The position numbers and the translations under genes are program-made. This document shows positions 50,607-59,930 of a stretch of 64,000 nucleotides of DNA, piece by piece. The stretch comes from LC029 sp036676475 (GTDB lineage: Bacteria; Bacillota; Bacilli; Aneurinibacillales; RAOX-1). The stretch spans positions 124,001-188,000 of the forward strand of contig JAKFCU010000032.1 of the NCBI GenBank assembly GCA_036676475.1, in the 5' to 3' direction. Each line of letters opens with the position of its first letter. Position 1 is the stretch's first letter. The notes beneath the pieces are model-generated. The model was not told where the DNA came from. It saw only the letters and a program-made list of their open reading frames with translations, and made no database searches.

Positions 50607-51839
50607 CTACACTAGCACGGACAATTCCATTGTTCTCTTTTTAATATCCTCTGGATCAACTGCAACCCGGGAAACACCTGTTTCCATTGCTGCACGTGCC
50701 ACAGCCGCAGCCACGTTAGGAGCCACTCTAGGGTCAAATGCTTTAGGAATCACGTAATCAGCATTCAGCTCATGATCCTCCACTAAGCTAGCAATAGCCT
50801 GAACCGCAGCTACTTTCATTGCCTCATTGATTTCTGAGGCCCGTACATCTAAGGCTCCACGGAAAATCCCAGGAAAGGCCAATACATTATTCACTTGATT
50901 TGGGAAATCAGAACGTCCTGTACCTATTACCTTTGCCCCTGCTGCCTTTGCTTCATCTGGCATAATTTCAGGATCTGGATTTGCCATGGCAAAGATGATC
51001 GGATCACGGTTCATGGAACGAACCATATCTCGATTGATGGCTCCCTTAACCGAAACGCCGACAAAGACATCAGCCTCTTTCAAGGCATCTTCAATCTTTC
51101 CTTCTTTTCGATCCAAATTCGTGACGGAAGCCATTTTTTCCTTAATGGCATTCATCCCATAAGGACGTCCTTCATAAATAATTCCTTTCGTATCACAAAG
51201 AAGGATATCCTTCACACCTAGATTGATCAATAACCTGATAATGGCAATACCTGCTGCTCCTGCACCATTAACTACCACGCGGATTTGATCCATTTTCTTA
51301 TTTACAATCTTAAGCGCATTGATGAGCCCTGCGGCCGTTACAATCGCGGTTCCATGCTGGTCATCATGGAAAACAGGGATATTACATTCTTTCTTAAGCC
51401 GCTCTTCGATTTCAAAGCAATGAGGAGCCGCAATATCTTCAAGATTAACTCCACCGAATGTTGGGGCTAATAACTTAACAGTCTGGACGATCTGATCCAC
51501 ATCTGTTGAATCCAAGCAAATCGGGAACGCATCCACTCCAGCAAATGTTTTGAACAAGACAGCTTTACCTTCCATTACCGGCAAGGCTGCCAGGGGACCA
51601 ATATTCCCTAATCCTAGAACAGCTGTTCCATCCGTTACAACAGCTACTAAGTTTCCTTTAATCGTGTAATCATACACGGTGCTCTCGTTTTCAAAAATTT
51701 CCTTACAAGGCTCTGCAACTCCCGGTGAATAAGCCAGACTTAAATCTCGAGCATTTTTTACCGCTACTTTTGAATGAACTCCTAGCTTCCCCAAGTTTTC
51801 CTTATGCATTTGCAATGATGCTTCACGTAACGTAGACAC
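50607..51839 (-). CDS. NAD(P)-dependent malic enzyme (YtsJ-like)
   Basis: Oxidative decarboxylation of malate to pyruvate; 410 residues, the short bacterial form. Malate loop SLAYSPGVAEPCKEI, active site VVTDGTAVLGLGNIGPLA and LPVMEGKAVLFK, NAD(P) loop VVNGAGAAGIAIIRL. The start is GTG (51837-51839) with GGAGAGG upstream. Equivalent to B. subtilis ytsJ by length and place between accDA and dnaE. Confidence 0.93.
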   Translation of the reverse strand: MSTLREASLQMHKENLGKLGVHSKVAVKNARDLSLAYSPGVAEPCKEIFENESTVYDYTIKGNLVAVVTDGTAVLGLGNIGPLAALPVMEGKAVLFKTFAGVDAFPICLDSTDVDQIVQTVKLLAPTFGGVNLEDIAAPHCFEIEERLKKECNIPVFHDDQHGTAIVTAAGLINALKIVNKKMDQIRVVVNGAGAAGIAIIRLLINLGVKDILLCDTKGIIYEGRPYGMNAIKEKMASVTNLDRKEGKIEDALKEADVFVGVSVKGAINRDMVRSMNRDPIIFAMANPDPEIMPDEAKAAGAKVIGTGRSDFPNQVNNVLAFPGIFRGALDVRASEINEAMKVAAVQAIASLVEDHELNADYVIPKAFDPRVAPNVAAAVARAAMETGVSRVAVDPEDIKKRTMELSVLV

Positions 51840-51959
51840 CTAAACCCTCTCCTTCACCCAAAGTGGTCTGACCACTTTTCTCATGTACATTATTATAACA
51901 GAAGTTATGCCCATGTAAACGTGAAAATAATCGATAAATTCCGACCCGATTTGTCGATT

Positions 51960-54900
51960 TCATTTCCATGCTTTTATATAAACCGATCTAGGACCTGCAA
52001 TTTTCTCCAATTGACTTACGAGAGCTTCATCTAACTGAACCCTATACTTTTCTTGCAGCTCCCGTGTTTCCTTCTTCGATTCATAGTAGAGATAGATCGG
52101 AGTTGATCCTGGGAATTTTAACAACTCCTGCTGCATGAGGGTAAGTTTCCCGGAGTGTTCCAGGTTTTCAGAAACTTTAATAAATAGTGCTTCTCTTAGC
52201 TGGGGTTTGGCTAACTTCTCTTTCGCGACCTTTTCTAAATCCCACAATTTTGCTGCGATCAGTTTCATGTGATCATCCTGTTTATCCACTTTTCCCTGAA
52301 TGATCACAAGCTTTTCTCTCTTCAAAACCGCGACTGCTTGATCATATACTGAAGGGAAAATGATCACTTCCATCTGCTTCATCTTATCTTCGAGACTGAC
52401 GAAGGCCATAGGAGCACCCTTTTTTGTCGTAATGACCTTAACCTCCATGATCATCCCGGCAACCATAACGTTTTGCTGATTATGATAGTGTTCTAGTTTA
52501 TATAGGGGAATCATGTTCTTTTGGTCCAACAGTTCTACATATTCATCCAAAGGATGACCGGATATATACAACCCTAGTAATTCCCTTTCCAACCCTAGAC
52601 ATTCCTTCTGAGTGTATGGAGGCACCTCAGGAAACACGAAGTCACTAAAGGAGGAATCTGTTCCCTCTTCTGTAAAAAAGCTAGCCTGGCCAAATTCTAC
52701 ATTCTTTTTAAGAGTCGTCCCTCTCTCCATCGCTTCATCCAAAATAGATAGCTTTTGTGCCCGATGACCTGGTAATGGATCCATACATCCGCTTTGGATT
52801 AACGCTTCTAAAACTCTTCGATTACAAACCCGTAAATCGATTCGGCTGCAAACATTCAATAGGTTCTGAAAGGGGCCCCTTCGCTTGCGTTCCTCCACTA
52901 GGAATTTAATCGCTTGACTCCCCACGTTTTTGATAGCCGATAAGGCAAATAGAATCTGATTATTTCTAATCGTAAATAATTCTTCACTCTCGTTAATATT
53001 CGGAGGCAGCACCTCGATACCTTTCTTTTTCGCCTCCTCAACATATTCTGCAATCTTAACAGGATTTCCCATCGACATTCCTAACAGTGCCGTGAAAAAC
53101 TCTTGCGGAAAGTTAGCCTTCAAATAAGCCATTTGATAGGCAATCAAGCTATAAGCAGCACTATGGCTTCGGTTAAATCCGTAGTCAGCAAATCGAACGA
53201 TAAGGTCATACAATTCATGGGCAAGTGACTGTTGATAACCCTGTTGGATACATCCTCGTACGAAATGTCCTCTTTCTTCCTCTAGGATCTCTCGTTTCTT
53301 CTTTGAGACAGCCCTTCTCAACACGTCTGCCTCGCCTAAGGTGTATCCTGCCATAATGGAAGCGATTTGCATAATTTGTTCCTGATATAAAATAAAACCA
53401 TACGTATCCTCCAATATGGGTTTAAGGTCAGGATGAAGATATTCTACTGGTCTCTTTCCATTTTTGGTCGCAGCAAATTGCGGTATAATCTCCATCGGAC
53501 CCGGTCTATAAAGAGCAAGAATAGCAATGATGTCCTCTAAATTAGTCGGCCTTACCTCTTTGAGTACATTACGCATCCCTGCCGATTCCAGCTGGAAGAT
53601 CCCTGTCGTATCCCCCTTGGCCAATTGGTCAAAGGCCTTCATATCTTGATCGGGTATGCCATCTAGTCCCATTTCCACCCCACGGTTTTTCTTGATCAGT
53701 AAAAGGGTGTAGTCTAGGATCGTTAAGTTGCGGAGTCCTAAGAAATCCATTTTTAATAGCCCAATATCCTCTAAATATTCCATCGAATACTGGGTAAGCG
53801 AGTATCCTTCATTTCCTCTCTGGAGAGGAACATAATAAGGTAACGGTTCTTTGGAAATGACGATGCCTGCTGCATGTGTACTGGCATGACGGGGAAGTCC
53901 CTCAACCGCTCGGGCCATACGAATCAAATTTTCCACTTGATCATTTTCTTTATAGGCTCGTTTCAGGTCTTCTATGGTTTGCAAGGCTACATCTAATGTC
54001 ACCCCATGTGGAATCATCTTAGCGATTCGATCAACGATCGCATGGGAGCTGCCTAATACCCGTCCGACATCCCGAATAGCAGCACGAGCAGCCATTGTGC
54101 CGAAAGTAATAATTTGGGCAACGTGATTTTTTCCGTATTTTTCCGATACATATTGGATCACTTCCGTTCGTCTTTCCACCTCAAAATCGATGTCAATATC
54201 AGGCATACTGACCCGCTCGGGATTCAAAAACCGTTCAAACAATAATTTATACCGGATAGGGTCTATATTGGTAATTTGCAATACGTAAGCAACTAGACTG
54301 CCCGCTGCAGATCCTCTGCCTGGTCCGGTTACGATTTTCCTCTGATGAGCATATTTCATAAAGTCCCAGACAATTAAAAAATAATCAGAAAAACCCATCT
54401 TTTCGATCACGGACAACTCATATTCCAATCGATGTCTAGCTTCTAATGTCGGTTCACCGTATCGCATTCTAAGTCCTTCTTCACAGACCTTTCGTAAATA
54501 GGTCTCTGCCGTTTCTTGTCCAGGAATAGGGTACTTTGGCAGGATAGGCTGTCCAAATTGAAGTTCCAGATGACAGCGTCCGGCAATTTCCATCGTATTT
54601 ATTATGGCTTGTGGTGCATAGGGAAAAAGAAGTGTCATCTCTTCCGAGCTTTTTAAATAAAATTGGTCATTGGGAAAACGAACACGATCAGTTTCTCTTA
54701 TTGTCTTCCCACTCTCAATACATAAAAGAATATCGTGAACAGCTGAGTCCTCAGCCTGCAAATAATGAACTTGATTGGTTGCCACAAGGGGAATTCCTGT
54801 TTCCTGCGAAAATTGGACAATTCGATGATTTAACCTTCGTTGTTCTTCTAGACCATGGTCTTCTATTCCTAGAAAAAAGTGATCTTTTCCGAAAATCTGG

Positions 54901-55388
54901 CTATACTGCTCTGCCACCATACGTGCTTCCACAACATTTCGTTCTATTAAAAGTTGTTGTACTTTAGCCTTTTGACCAACCAAAATAGCAATAACCCCGC
55001 TATGGTATTTTTTTAGCTGATCGATGATAACTTTTGGCTTGCCCCATTCTGTCCGTTGATGGGATTCTGTAACAAGACGCATCAAATTCCTATATCCTGT
55101 CTCATTTTCTGCCAACAGAGTAAGCGGATATCTTTTTTCTTCCTTGCCCCTTATTTTTCCTTCTGTATTTCCGTCAACCAGATCAATAACCACACCTATA
55201 ATCGGTTTAATTCCTTTACTTATACATGCTTTATAGAAAGGAATGGTTCCATACATCGTACCATAGTCCGTTATGGCCAGCGCTTCCATCCCCAACTCAG
55301 CTGCCCGATTTACCAATTCATGAATTCGACATGCTCCATTCAGCAGACTATACTCGCTGTGCACGTGGAGATGAACAAAACGTTCCAT
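51960..55388 (-). CDS. dnaE: DNA polymerase III alpha subunit, DnaE type
   Basis: 1142 residues. PHP domain at 1-270 (HLHVHSEYSLLNGACRIHEL), polymerase catalytic core with Asp motif MPDIDIDFEVERR, fingers region, HhH and an OB fold toward the C terminus (about 970-1050). It is the DnaE1-like second replicative polymerase of Firmicutes, not PolC. ATG 55386-55388 has GGAGAGG upstream; an earlier ATG overlaps that site. A family 2 element lies just upstream. Confidence 0.96.
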   Translation of the reverse strand: MERFVHLHVHSEYSLLNGACRIHELVNRAAELGMEALAITDYGTMYGTIPFYKACISKGIKPIIGVVIDLVDGNTEGKIRGKEEKRYPLTLLAENETGYRNLMRLVTESHQRTEWGKPKVIIDQLKKYHSGVIAILVGQKAKVQQLLIERNVVEARMVAEQYSQIFGKDHFFLGIEDHGLEEQRRLNHRIVQFSQETGIPLVATNQVHYLQAEDSAVHDILLCIESGKTIRETDRVRFPNDQFYLKSSEEMTLLFPYAPQAIINTMEIAGRCHLELQFGQPILPKYPIPGQETAETYLRKVCEEGLRMRYGEPTLEARHRLEYELSVIEKMGFSDYFLIVWDFMKYAHQRKIVTGPGRGSAAGSLVAYVLQITNIDPIRYKLLFERFLNPERVSMPDIDIDFEVERRTEVIQYVSEKYGKNHVAQIITFGTMAARAAIRDVGRVLGSSHAIVDRIAKMIPHGVTLDVALQTIEDLKRAYKENDQVENLIRMARAVEGLPRHASTHAAGIVISKEPLPYYVPLQRGNEGYSLTQYSMEYLEDIGLLKMDFLGLRNLTILDYTLLLIKKNRGVEMGLDGIPDQDMKAFDQLAKGDTTGIFQLESAGMRNVLKEVRPTNLEDIIAILALYRPGPMEIIPQFAATKNGKRPVEYLHPDLKPILEDTYGFILYQEQIMQIASIMAGYTLGEADVLRRAVSKKKREILEEERGHFVRGCIQQGYQQSLAHELYDLIVRFADYGFNRSHSAAYSLIAYQMAYLKANFPQEFFTALLGMSMGNPVKIAEYVEEAKKKGIEVLPPNINESEELFTIRNNQILFALSAIKNVGSQAIKFLVEERKRRGPFQNLLNVCSRIDLRVCNRRVLEALIQSGCMDPLPGHRAQKLSILDEAMERGTTLKKNVEFGQASFFTEEGTDSSFSDFVFPEVPPYTQKECLGLERELLGLYISGHPLDEYVELLDQKNMIPLYKLEHYHNQQNVMVAGMIMEVKVITTKKGAPMAFVSLEDKMKQMEVIIFPSVYDQAVAVLKREKLVIIQGKVDKQDDHMKLIAAKLWDLEKVAKEKLAKPQLREALFIKVSENLEHSGKLTLMQQELLKFPGSTPIYLYYESKKETRELQEKYRVQLDEALVSQLEKIAGPRSVYIKAWK

Positions 55389-55402
55389 ACCGATCCTCTC
55401 CT

Positions 55403-55486
55403 TCATCTCTTGGCATTCCTGCTAAGTCGAATCTACTCCCTGCTGGAATGCACTTGTTGTGCCACCCCGGTCCCGGTGGCCTTTCT
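55403..55486 (-). repeat. Family 2 two-hairpin element (copy e, upstream of dnaE), stems rewritten
   Basis: Hairpin 1 is GCCACC-gggaccgg-GGTGGC and hairpin 2 arms are GCATTCC and GGAATGC around AGCAGGGAGTAGATTCGACT. Both stems differ in sequence from the other copies but still pair, while the loop motif ATTCGA is kept. Confidence 0.75.
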
Positions 55487-55578
55487 CCTGCGATATCCTC
55501 CATTATTATACACTTCATCCCCTGTTCATTCATCAAGAACGCCATTCATAAACAGGTGGCCATGCCCATACATATAGT

Positions 55579-55932
55579 ATGGATACTATAACGGGATGTG
55601 GTTTAATCGTGGGTCTTTTAGCAAAAGTGATCCTTTACTTTTTCGTCGCCTTTGGAATCGTAGTGGGAGGTTCCCTGATGGGAGCCATGGGATCTTTTCT
55701 CGTAAGACAGCCTCCTATCAACAATATGGTGATTCTTGCAGAAAAATTAAAGATTTGGGGCCTAGTAGGTGCCTTAGGGGGAACGTTTGATTCTTTCATG
55801 CATATTGAAAGAGTGTTTGTCGAGGGCCAGGTCTACGCCATTATCAAGCAAATTATCTTAATCATTAGCGCCTTTGCGGGTGCCCATACAGGCACCGTCT
55901 TTATGCAATGGATTGGAAAGATGGAGAGATGA
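55579..55932 (+). CDS. ytrH: Sporulation protein YtrH
   Basis: 117-residue membrane protein with two to three helices, family motif GGSLMGAMGSFLVRQPP and GGTFDSFMHIERVF. In B. subtilis ytrHI are sigma-E genes needed for sporulation. Upstream CATATAGT (55568-55575) fits a sigma-E -10, which would put transcription start at about the first ATG; the true start may therefore be a later codon (near 55617), as no ribosome site is clear. Confidence 0.82.
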   Translation: MDTITGCGLIVGLLAKVILYFFVAFGIVVGGSLMGAMGSFLVRQPPINNMVILAEKLKIWGLVGALGGTFDSFMHIERVFVEGQVYAIIKQIILIISAFAGAHTGTVFMQWIGKMER

Positions 55933-56426
55933 GGATTCCTAATCGCCTTAGTTATAAGCGATGGATTCGTTATGAAATGATCTTTTTTCTTGGCATCATT
56001 TTCGGTTCTCTCATCTTCCTCTTATTTTTGGGAAAAGAGCTGGATCGTCTGCATCTTCAAGTAGACAGTCTAGAAAACGAAAATATAACTTACAAGGAAG
56101 AATTGAAAAAGTTAAAGGAAGACCACGACAAAGCTAAAAATCATCGCAAATTAATCGTAGAGGATGTTGAGATCCACATCATCGATCCTAAACCTGATGG
56201 CTTCACAGAGGCTGAGTTAATTCGATTAATTGAGAGGGATACGAAGTATCTTGAAGAAAAAAAGTTGGAAAGCGTGAATGATCTTCATCTTTCCGTTCAC
56301 CAACATTTTAAAGATCGAAATTACAAAGTCGGTGATCGTTTGGTTCGAGCAGAACTAAAAACAATGACAATTTACACCACCGTTCACCTCTATATTTTTG
56401 CAAAACCCATTACAACCACCCCGTAA
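55929..56426 (+). CDS. ytrI: Sporulation protein YtrI
   Basis: 165 residues with one TM helix (about 16-35), a coiled coil (about 38-75) and a C-terminal domain (IVEDVEIHIIDPKPDGF). The ATG overlaps the ytrH stop (ATGA); GGAAAG is 8 bases upstream. Partner of YtrH. Confidence 0.85.
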   Translation: MRIPNRLSYKRWIRYEMIFFLGIIFGSLIFLLFLGKELDRLHLQVDSLENENITYKEELKKLKEDHDKAKNHRKLIVEDVEIHIIDPKPDGFTEAELIRLIERDTKYLEEKKLESVNDLHLSVHQHFKDRNYKVGDRLVRAELKTMTIYTTVHLYIFAKPITTTP

Positions 56427-56459
56427 AAATATGGGAAAATTATAACAAATCAAGAAATA

Positions 56460-56490
56460 GTGTCGAAAAACTTCCCCTGATACGGTACAA
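56460..56490 (+). promoter_or_regulatory. Possible promoter and Spo0A-type box before the 60-residue gene
   Basis: TGTCGAA at about 56460-56466 followed, 17-18 bases later, by TACAAT. A single TGTCGAA is expected several times by chance in 64 kb, so the Spo0A reading is weak; the -10 is better. Confidence 0.4.
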
Positions 56491-56551
56491 TAATCATATA
56501 AATAGTTTAGAGCATCTACTCCAAATTTAGCTTAGAAGGGGGCTCATATTC

Positions 56552-56734
56552 ATGATCATCAATCAAAGAAAAATGGCTCGCGCAAAAGTGGAAAGAATAA
56601 AAAACGGTCTTTCAGCCTTCTCAGAAACCACTCAAGTAACCGAACTTATTGAAAAATATATCAACCAACAAGGACTACGTGTTCACATTGATAAAACGTC
56701 TGTTGGCTGCTGGTTTATCCCGATAAAAGATTAA
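56552..56734 (+). CDS. Small protein of unknown function
   Basis: 60 residues, MIINQRKMARAKVERIKNGL, soluble with one Cys near the end (TSVGCWFIPIKD). GGGGG lies 9 bases before the ATG and a terminator follows directly, so it is a real single gene. No family recognised. Confidence 0.7.
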   Translation: MIINQRKMARAKVERIKNGLSAFSETTQVTELIEKYINQQGLRVHIDKTSVGCWFIPIKD

Positions 56735-56765
56735 GTCTGGCTTTATAAAGCCGGACTTTTTTCTT
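56734..56765 (+). terminator. Terminator of the 60-residue gene
   Basis: AAGTCtGGCTTT-at-AAAGCCgGACTT followed by TTTT. Confidence 0.9.
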
Positions 56766-56841
56766 TGGAGATATCAGAAAAACATGTCGGATGGCAACAC
56801 CACTGACGAATAAAAATATCCAACCGCTTGTATTTTTTGGG

Positions 56842-56885
56842 CAGAAAGTATTATACGCAGATGGCTTCTCTAGTAGCATTCTTAT
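56842..56885 (-). repeat. Intergenic repeat family 1, diverged copy
   Basis: TAAGAATGCTACTAGAGAAG then CCATCTGCGTATAATACTTT. Lies between two plus-strand genes. Confidence 0.7.
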
Positions 56886-56946
56886 CCAACAAGTATTATC
56901 ATATAGGTAAACTAACTTATTTGTTTATTAGGAAAGGATCGATAGC

Positions 56947-57222
56947 ATGATACTCACTGGCTTTACCATAACCTCTTTATTCTTAACTATCATCTTCGGA
57001 ATTCAATATCGCATGATGAAACAGCCCTTAGGTCGTAAGATTGGACAAGCCATCATGAATATGTTTATGGGATTAACACTCATCCTGTTTGCCATTAATC
57101 AATTTTTAATCGATTTGACAAACATTAGAATGATCATTGCCAGTCTATTATTGATCCTTGGACTAATCAACCTAATTATGGGGATAAGAAATTATAAATT
57201 TTATAAAAATTTATCTAAATGA
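56947..57222 (+). CDS. ytpI: YtpI-like membrane protein
   Basis: 91 residues with three predicted transmembrane helices (starts MILTGFTITSLFLTIIFGIQ). YtpI in Bacillus has the same size and sits beside ytoI, as here. Function unknown. GGAAAGGATC precedes the ATG. Confidence 0.75.
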   Translation: MILTGFTITSLFLTIIFGIQYRMMKQPLGRKIGQAIMNMFMGLTLILFAINQFLIDLTNIRMIIASLLLILGLINLIMGIRNYKFYKNLSK

Positions 57223-57333
57223 AGCACTTGTTCTAATTTATAAAGGAAAAAAACTCCCTTATTCCCGGCAGTACTAATGACCCGCATCAACAACTAATCG
57301 AAAATCTCGATTTTCCGGTACCTCCCTCAGCAG

Positions 57334-57365
57334 AAAAACCCAGAGCATCCATGCTCTGGGTTTTA
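57334..57365 (-). terminator. Terminator of ytoI
   Basis: AAAACCCAGAGCATGGATGCTCTGGGTTTT, mostly paired, then T on the minus strand; overlaps the last codons of ytoI. Confidence 0.88.
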
Positions 57366-58676
57366 TCTTTCCACGACCTGTGTGGTCATCATCGCTTTCC
57401 CTACTAATGTACCCTGATGGAAAATTTCTACTTCCACCTTTCCAAATTTACGGCTGATTTCCATAACTCTAGGTCTGATTTCAATGAAGCTCTCAATTTG
57501 AACTGGCTTTAAGAAATAAACCGTTATATTTTCGGGAACCATATCCCCTTTTTTAAGCTGCTTGAGAGCACGACTACCCGACTCTGAAATGATGGTTGTT
57601 AACACGCCACTTGAAATCGTTCCTAAATGATTAGTCATTTGGGGAGTGACTTCTCCACGGAAAACAATTTGACCTCCATCCACTTTTTCTTCCTCAAATC
57701 TGGAAATGATCTGATCCGCAAATGTCTCGCCGATTTGAGGCTGTTTTTGAATATATTGCATCGCTTTGAGGACATCTTGTCTGCTGATAATCCCTAACAG
57801 TTTCTTATGGTTATCCACGACTGGAAGCAATTCGATTCCTTCCCATACCATCATATGTGCAGCAGAGGCTACCGAAACTCTTGACGTAGCGGTTATCGGA
57901 TTTTTCGTCATGAGCTTCTCAATGCCAGTTTGATCATCGTGCCCTATGACATCCTTCGTCGTTACCACCCCATGAAGTCGCAACTGATCGTCAACTACAG
58001 GGAACCGCCCGTGCCCTACTTCCTGCGATATATGATGCCATTCCCTGACCTTGCTATGGGTAAACAGGTAATAGGTGGAATCTACAGGTGTCAGGATATC
58101 TTCAACCATAACGATTTCCTTTTTAATTAAACGATCATAAATCGCACGGTTAATGAGAGAAGCTACCGTAAAGGTATCATAGCTGCTTGATATGATGGGG
58201 AGCTGCAGCTCATCTGCCAATTTTTTGACATCCTCGCTGGTATCAAATCCCCCTGTTATAAGAACAGCGGCTCCGTATTGTAAAGATATTTTATGGGCCT
58301 GATACCTGTTACCAATAATCAATAAACTCCCCGGCTCTACATGCTTCATCATGGCCTCAAGCTTCATTGCACCAATAACGAATTTATTTAACGTTTTATG
58401 CAGTCCATCTCTACCGCCGAGAACATGTCCATCCACTATATTAATAACTTCTGCAAATGTGAGCTTTTCTATATTCTTCTTCTGTTTCTTCTCAATTCTG
58501 ACGGTTCCTACCCGTTCAATCGTACTGACTAACCCTTGAACCTCTGCTTCTTTTATCGCCCGGTATGCGGTTCCCTCACTCACTTCTAAGTCCTTGGCAA
58601 TTTGCCGCACGGAGATCTTCGAGCCCACTTCAAGGGTTTCTATATGATTAAGAATTTGTTCATGCTTCGTTGCCAT
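57363..58676 (-). CDS. ytoI: DRTGG/CBS/4HBT regulatory protein (YtoI)
   Basis: 437 residues in four parts: winged-helix DNA-binding region (1-60, ISVRQIAKDLEVSEGTAYRA), DRTGG domain (about 70-185), two CBS domains (about 190-310) and a C-terminal hotdog thioesterase-like domain (about 330-430). This is the YtoI architecture; it likely senses a nucleotide through CBS/DRTGG and regulates transcription, but targets are unknown. Confidence 0.88.
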   Translation of the reverse strand: MATKHEQILNHIETLEVGSKISVRQIAKDLEVSEGTAYRAIKEAEVQGLVSTIERVGTVRIEKKQKKNIEKLTFAEVINIVDGHVLGGRDGLHKTLNKFVIGAMKLEAMMKHVEPGSLLIIGNRYQAHKISLQYGAAVLITGGFDTSEDVKKLADELQLPIISSSYDTFTVASLINRAIYDRLIKKEIVMVEDILTPVDSTYYLFTHSKVREWHHISQEVGHGRFPVVDDQLRLHGVVTTKDVIGHDDQTGIEKLMTKNPITATSRVSVASAAHMMVWEGIELLPVVDNHKKLLGIISRQDVLKAMQYIQKQPQIGETFADQIISRFEEEKVDGGQIVFRGEVTPQMTNHLGTISSGVLTTIISESGSRALKQLKKGDMVPENITVYFLKPVQIESFIEIRPRVMEISRKFGKVEVEIFHQGTLVGKAMMTTQVVER

Positions 58677-58800
58677 TGTGTATCACCCATGCTTTTCCGT
58701 ATTTACTGGATCAACTATATTCTGTATCAATCTGTTTCATTTAATTATAGCTGTTTATTATAACAATAATCAACTAGTTACATTAAATTAGCTAGGACAG

Positions 58801-58842
58801 AAAAAAGAGTCCCTTTTCGGATGAAAAAGGAACTCTTTTTTT
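58801..58842. terminator. Bidirectional terminator after the 89-residue gene
   Basis: AAAAAAGAGTcCCTTTT paired with AAAAGGaACTCTTTTTTT. It lies after the tandem repeats. Confidence 0.85.
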
Positions 58843-58950
58843 ATACTTATCAGAAAATGTTATACGCATACGGCTACGCAGCCTTTAGCTTTCTAACACT
58901 TATCGGTTAAGTGTAATACGCATACGACTTTGTCGCCTCTAGCTTTCTTA
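58843..58950 (-). repeat. Tandem pair of intergenic repeat family 1
   Basis: Two copies (58843-58896, 58897-58950). The outer copy starts TAAGAAAGCTAGAGGCG, and its TAA is the stop codon of the 89-residue gene (58948-58950). Both are diverged but keep AGAAAGCTA, TATGCGTAT and GATAAGT. Confidence 0.8.
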
Positions 58951-59217
58951 ATAACTTGCCCTTTTTTTCACGGAAGTTTTCATTTTGACCTTGTTCTTTT
59001 GTAATGAAAGTAATCTCTTTCTCTTATCCAGGCCTGATTGGTCATCCCCAATCACATAAAGCAAATTACTTCCAATGACCACCAAAGCAAATATGGTCCA
59101 GATCAGACTAAAGCCTGTTGCTAGTTCTGAGGTGCTATACACAGGGAGACGAGGCACAGCATAAAACACTAAGCATAATGCCAAGATGAGACAGCTTAGC
59201 GCGCGAAATTTTTTCAT
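58948..59217 (-). CDS. Small two-helix membrane protein, unknown
   Basis: 89 residues: two TM helices (about 6-24 and 35-55) and a basic tail ending KKRASY. ATG 59215-59217 has AAAGGTGA upstream. No family recognised. Its stop codon lies on a family 1 repeat. Confidence 0.65.
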   Translation of the reverse strand: MKKFRALSCLILALCLVFYAVPRLPVYSTSELATGFSLIWTIFALVVIGSNLLYVIGDDQSGLDKRKRLLSLQKNKVKMKTSVKKRASY

Positions 59218-59285
59218 CCTCTCACCTTTCATCCACTCATTTGTAATCTCATACAAAATATATGTTGGATAAAAGGGAGAAATAC

Positions 59286-59930
59286 CTACTGAAAAATAGC
59301 TTCCGCCCTGTAAATTTTCATTCCTTGACTGACGAATTTCATCTCATATTCCGTCATGACTTCCTTTGCCTCTTCATATTGGCTTTGATGAAGATCAAAG
59401 GTAATATTTTTCAGACGAAATCCAGTATCACTAAATTCATTTAGCGAGAATTCAAACAGCTTCTCATTATCGGTTTTTAAATGGATCTCTTGACCTAGGG
59501 TGAGTAACTGTTTATACTTCGTTAAAAAATCCCGGTGTGTCAAACGGCGTTTGGCATGACGGGTCTTCGGCCAAGGGTCGCTAAAATTCAAAAACAATTG
59601 AGAAACTTCTCCCTGAGCAAATATTTCTTCGATCTTATTGATATCTATCCAAATAAAAGCAACATTTTTTATTTCCTTATTAGCCGCTTTCCGAACGGCG
59701 GAAATAAGCACCTCTTCCCGAACTTCCACACCGATAAAATTCAGTGAAGGGTATTTCTCAGCAAGCGTTGTAATAAAGTTCCCTTTTCCTGTCCCCAACT
59801 CTACATGGATCGGGTGATTATTCTTAAACCATTCATTCCATTTCCCACGGTATTCCTCAGGCTGGGTTGGAACCCATTGTTCGTAGGTTACAATTTCATC
59901 TTTTATCCATGGCTTTTTTCTCAGTCTCAT
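59286..59930 (-). CDS. trmB: tRNA (guanine-N7-)-methyltransferase
   Basis: Methylates G46 of tRNA with SAM; 214 residues. SAM motif VELGTGKGNFITTLA, and the TrmB signature FSDPWPKTRHAKRRLTHRDFL. ATG 59930 follows AGAGGG at a very short distance. Terminator not seen. Confidence 0.95.
   Translation of the reverse strand: MRLRKKPWIKDEIVTYEQWVPTQPEEYRGKWNEWFKNNHPIHVELGTGKGNFITTLAEKYPSLNFIGVEVREEVLISAVRKAANKEIKNVAFIWIDINKIEEIFAQGEVSQLFLNFSDPWPKTRHAKRRLTHRDFLTKYKQLLTLGQEIHLKTDNEKLFEFSLNEFSDTGFRLKNITFDLHQSQYEEAKEVMTEYEMKFVSQGMKIYRAEAIFQ

Noticed and set aside
20939..55486. Family 2 as a known riboswitch (c-di-GMP, T-box, SAM)
   Set aside because: None of the conserved cores of these classes is present, and the downstream genes share no metabolite.
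55056..55577. Open frame of 173 codons on the plus strand opposite dnaE
   Set aside because: It is the shadow of dnaE and of the family 2 element; composition is unlike a protein and there is no ribosome site.
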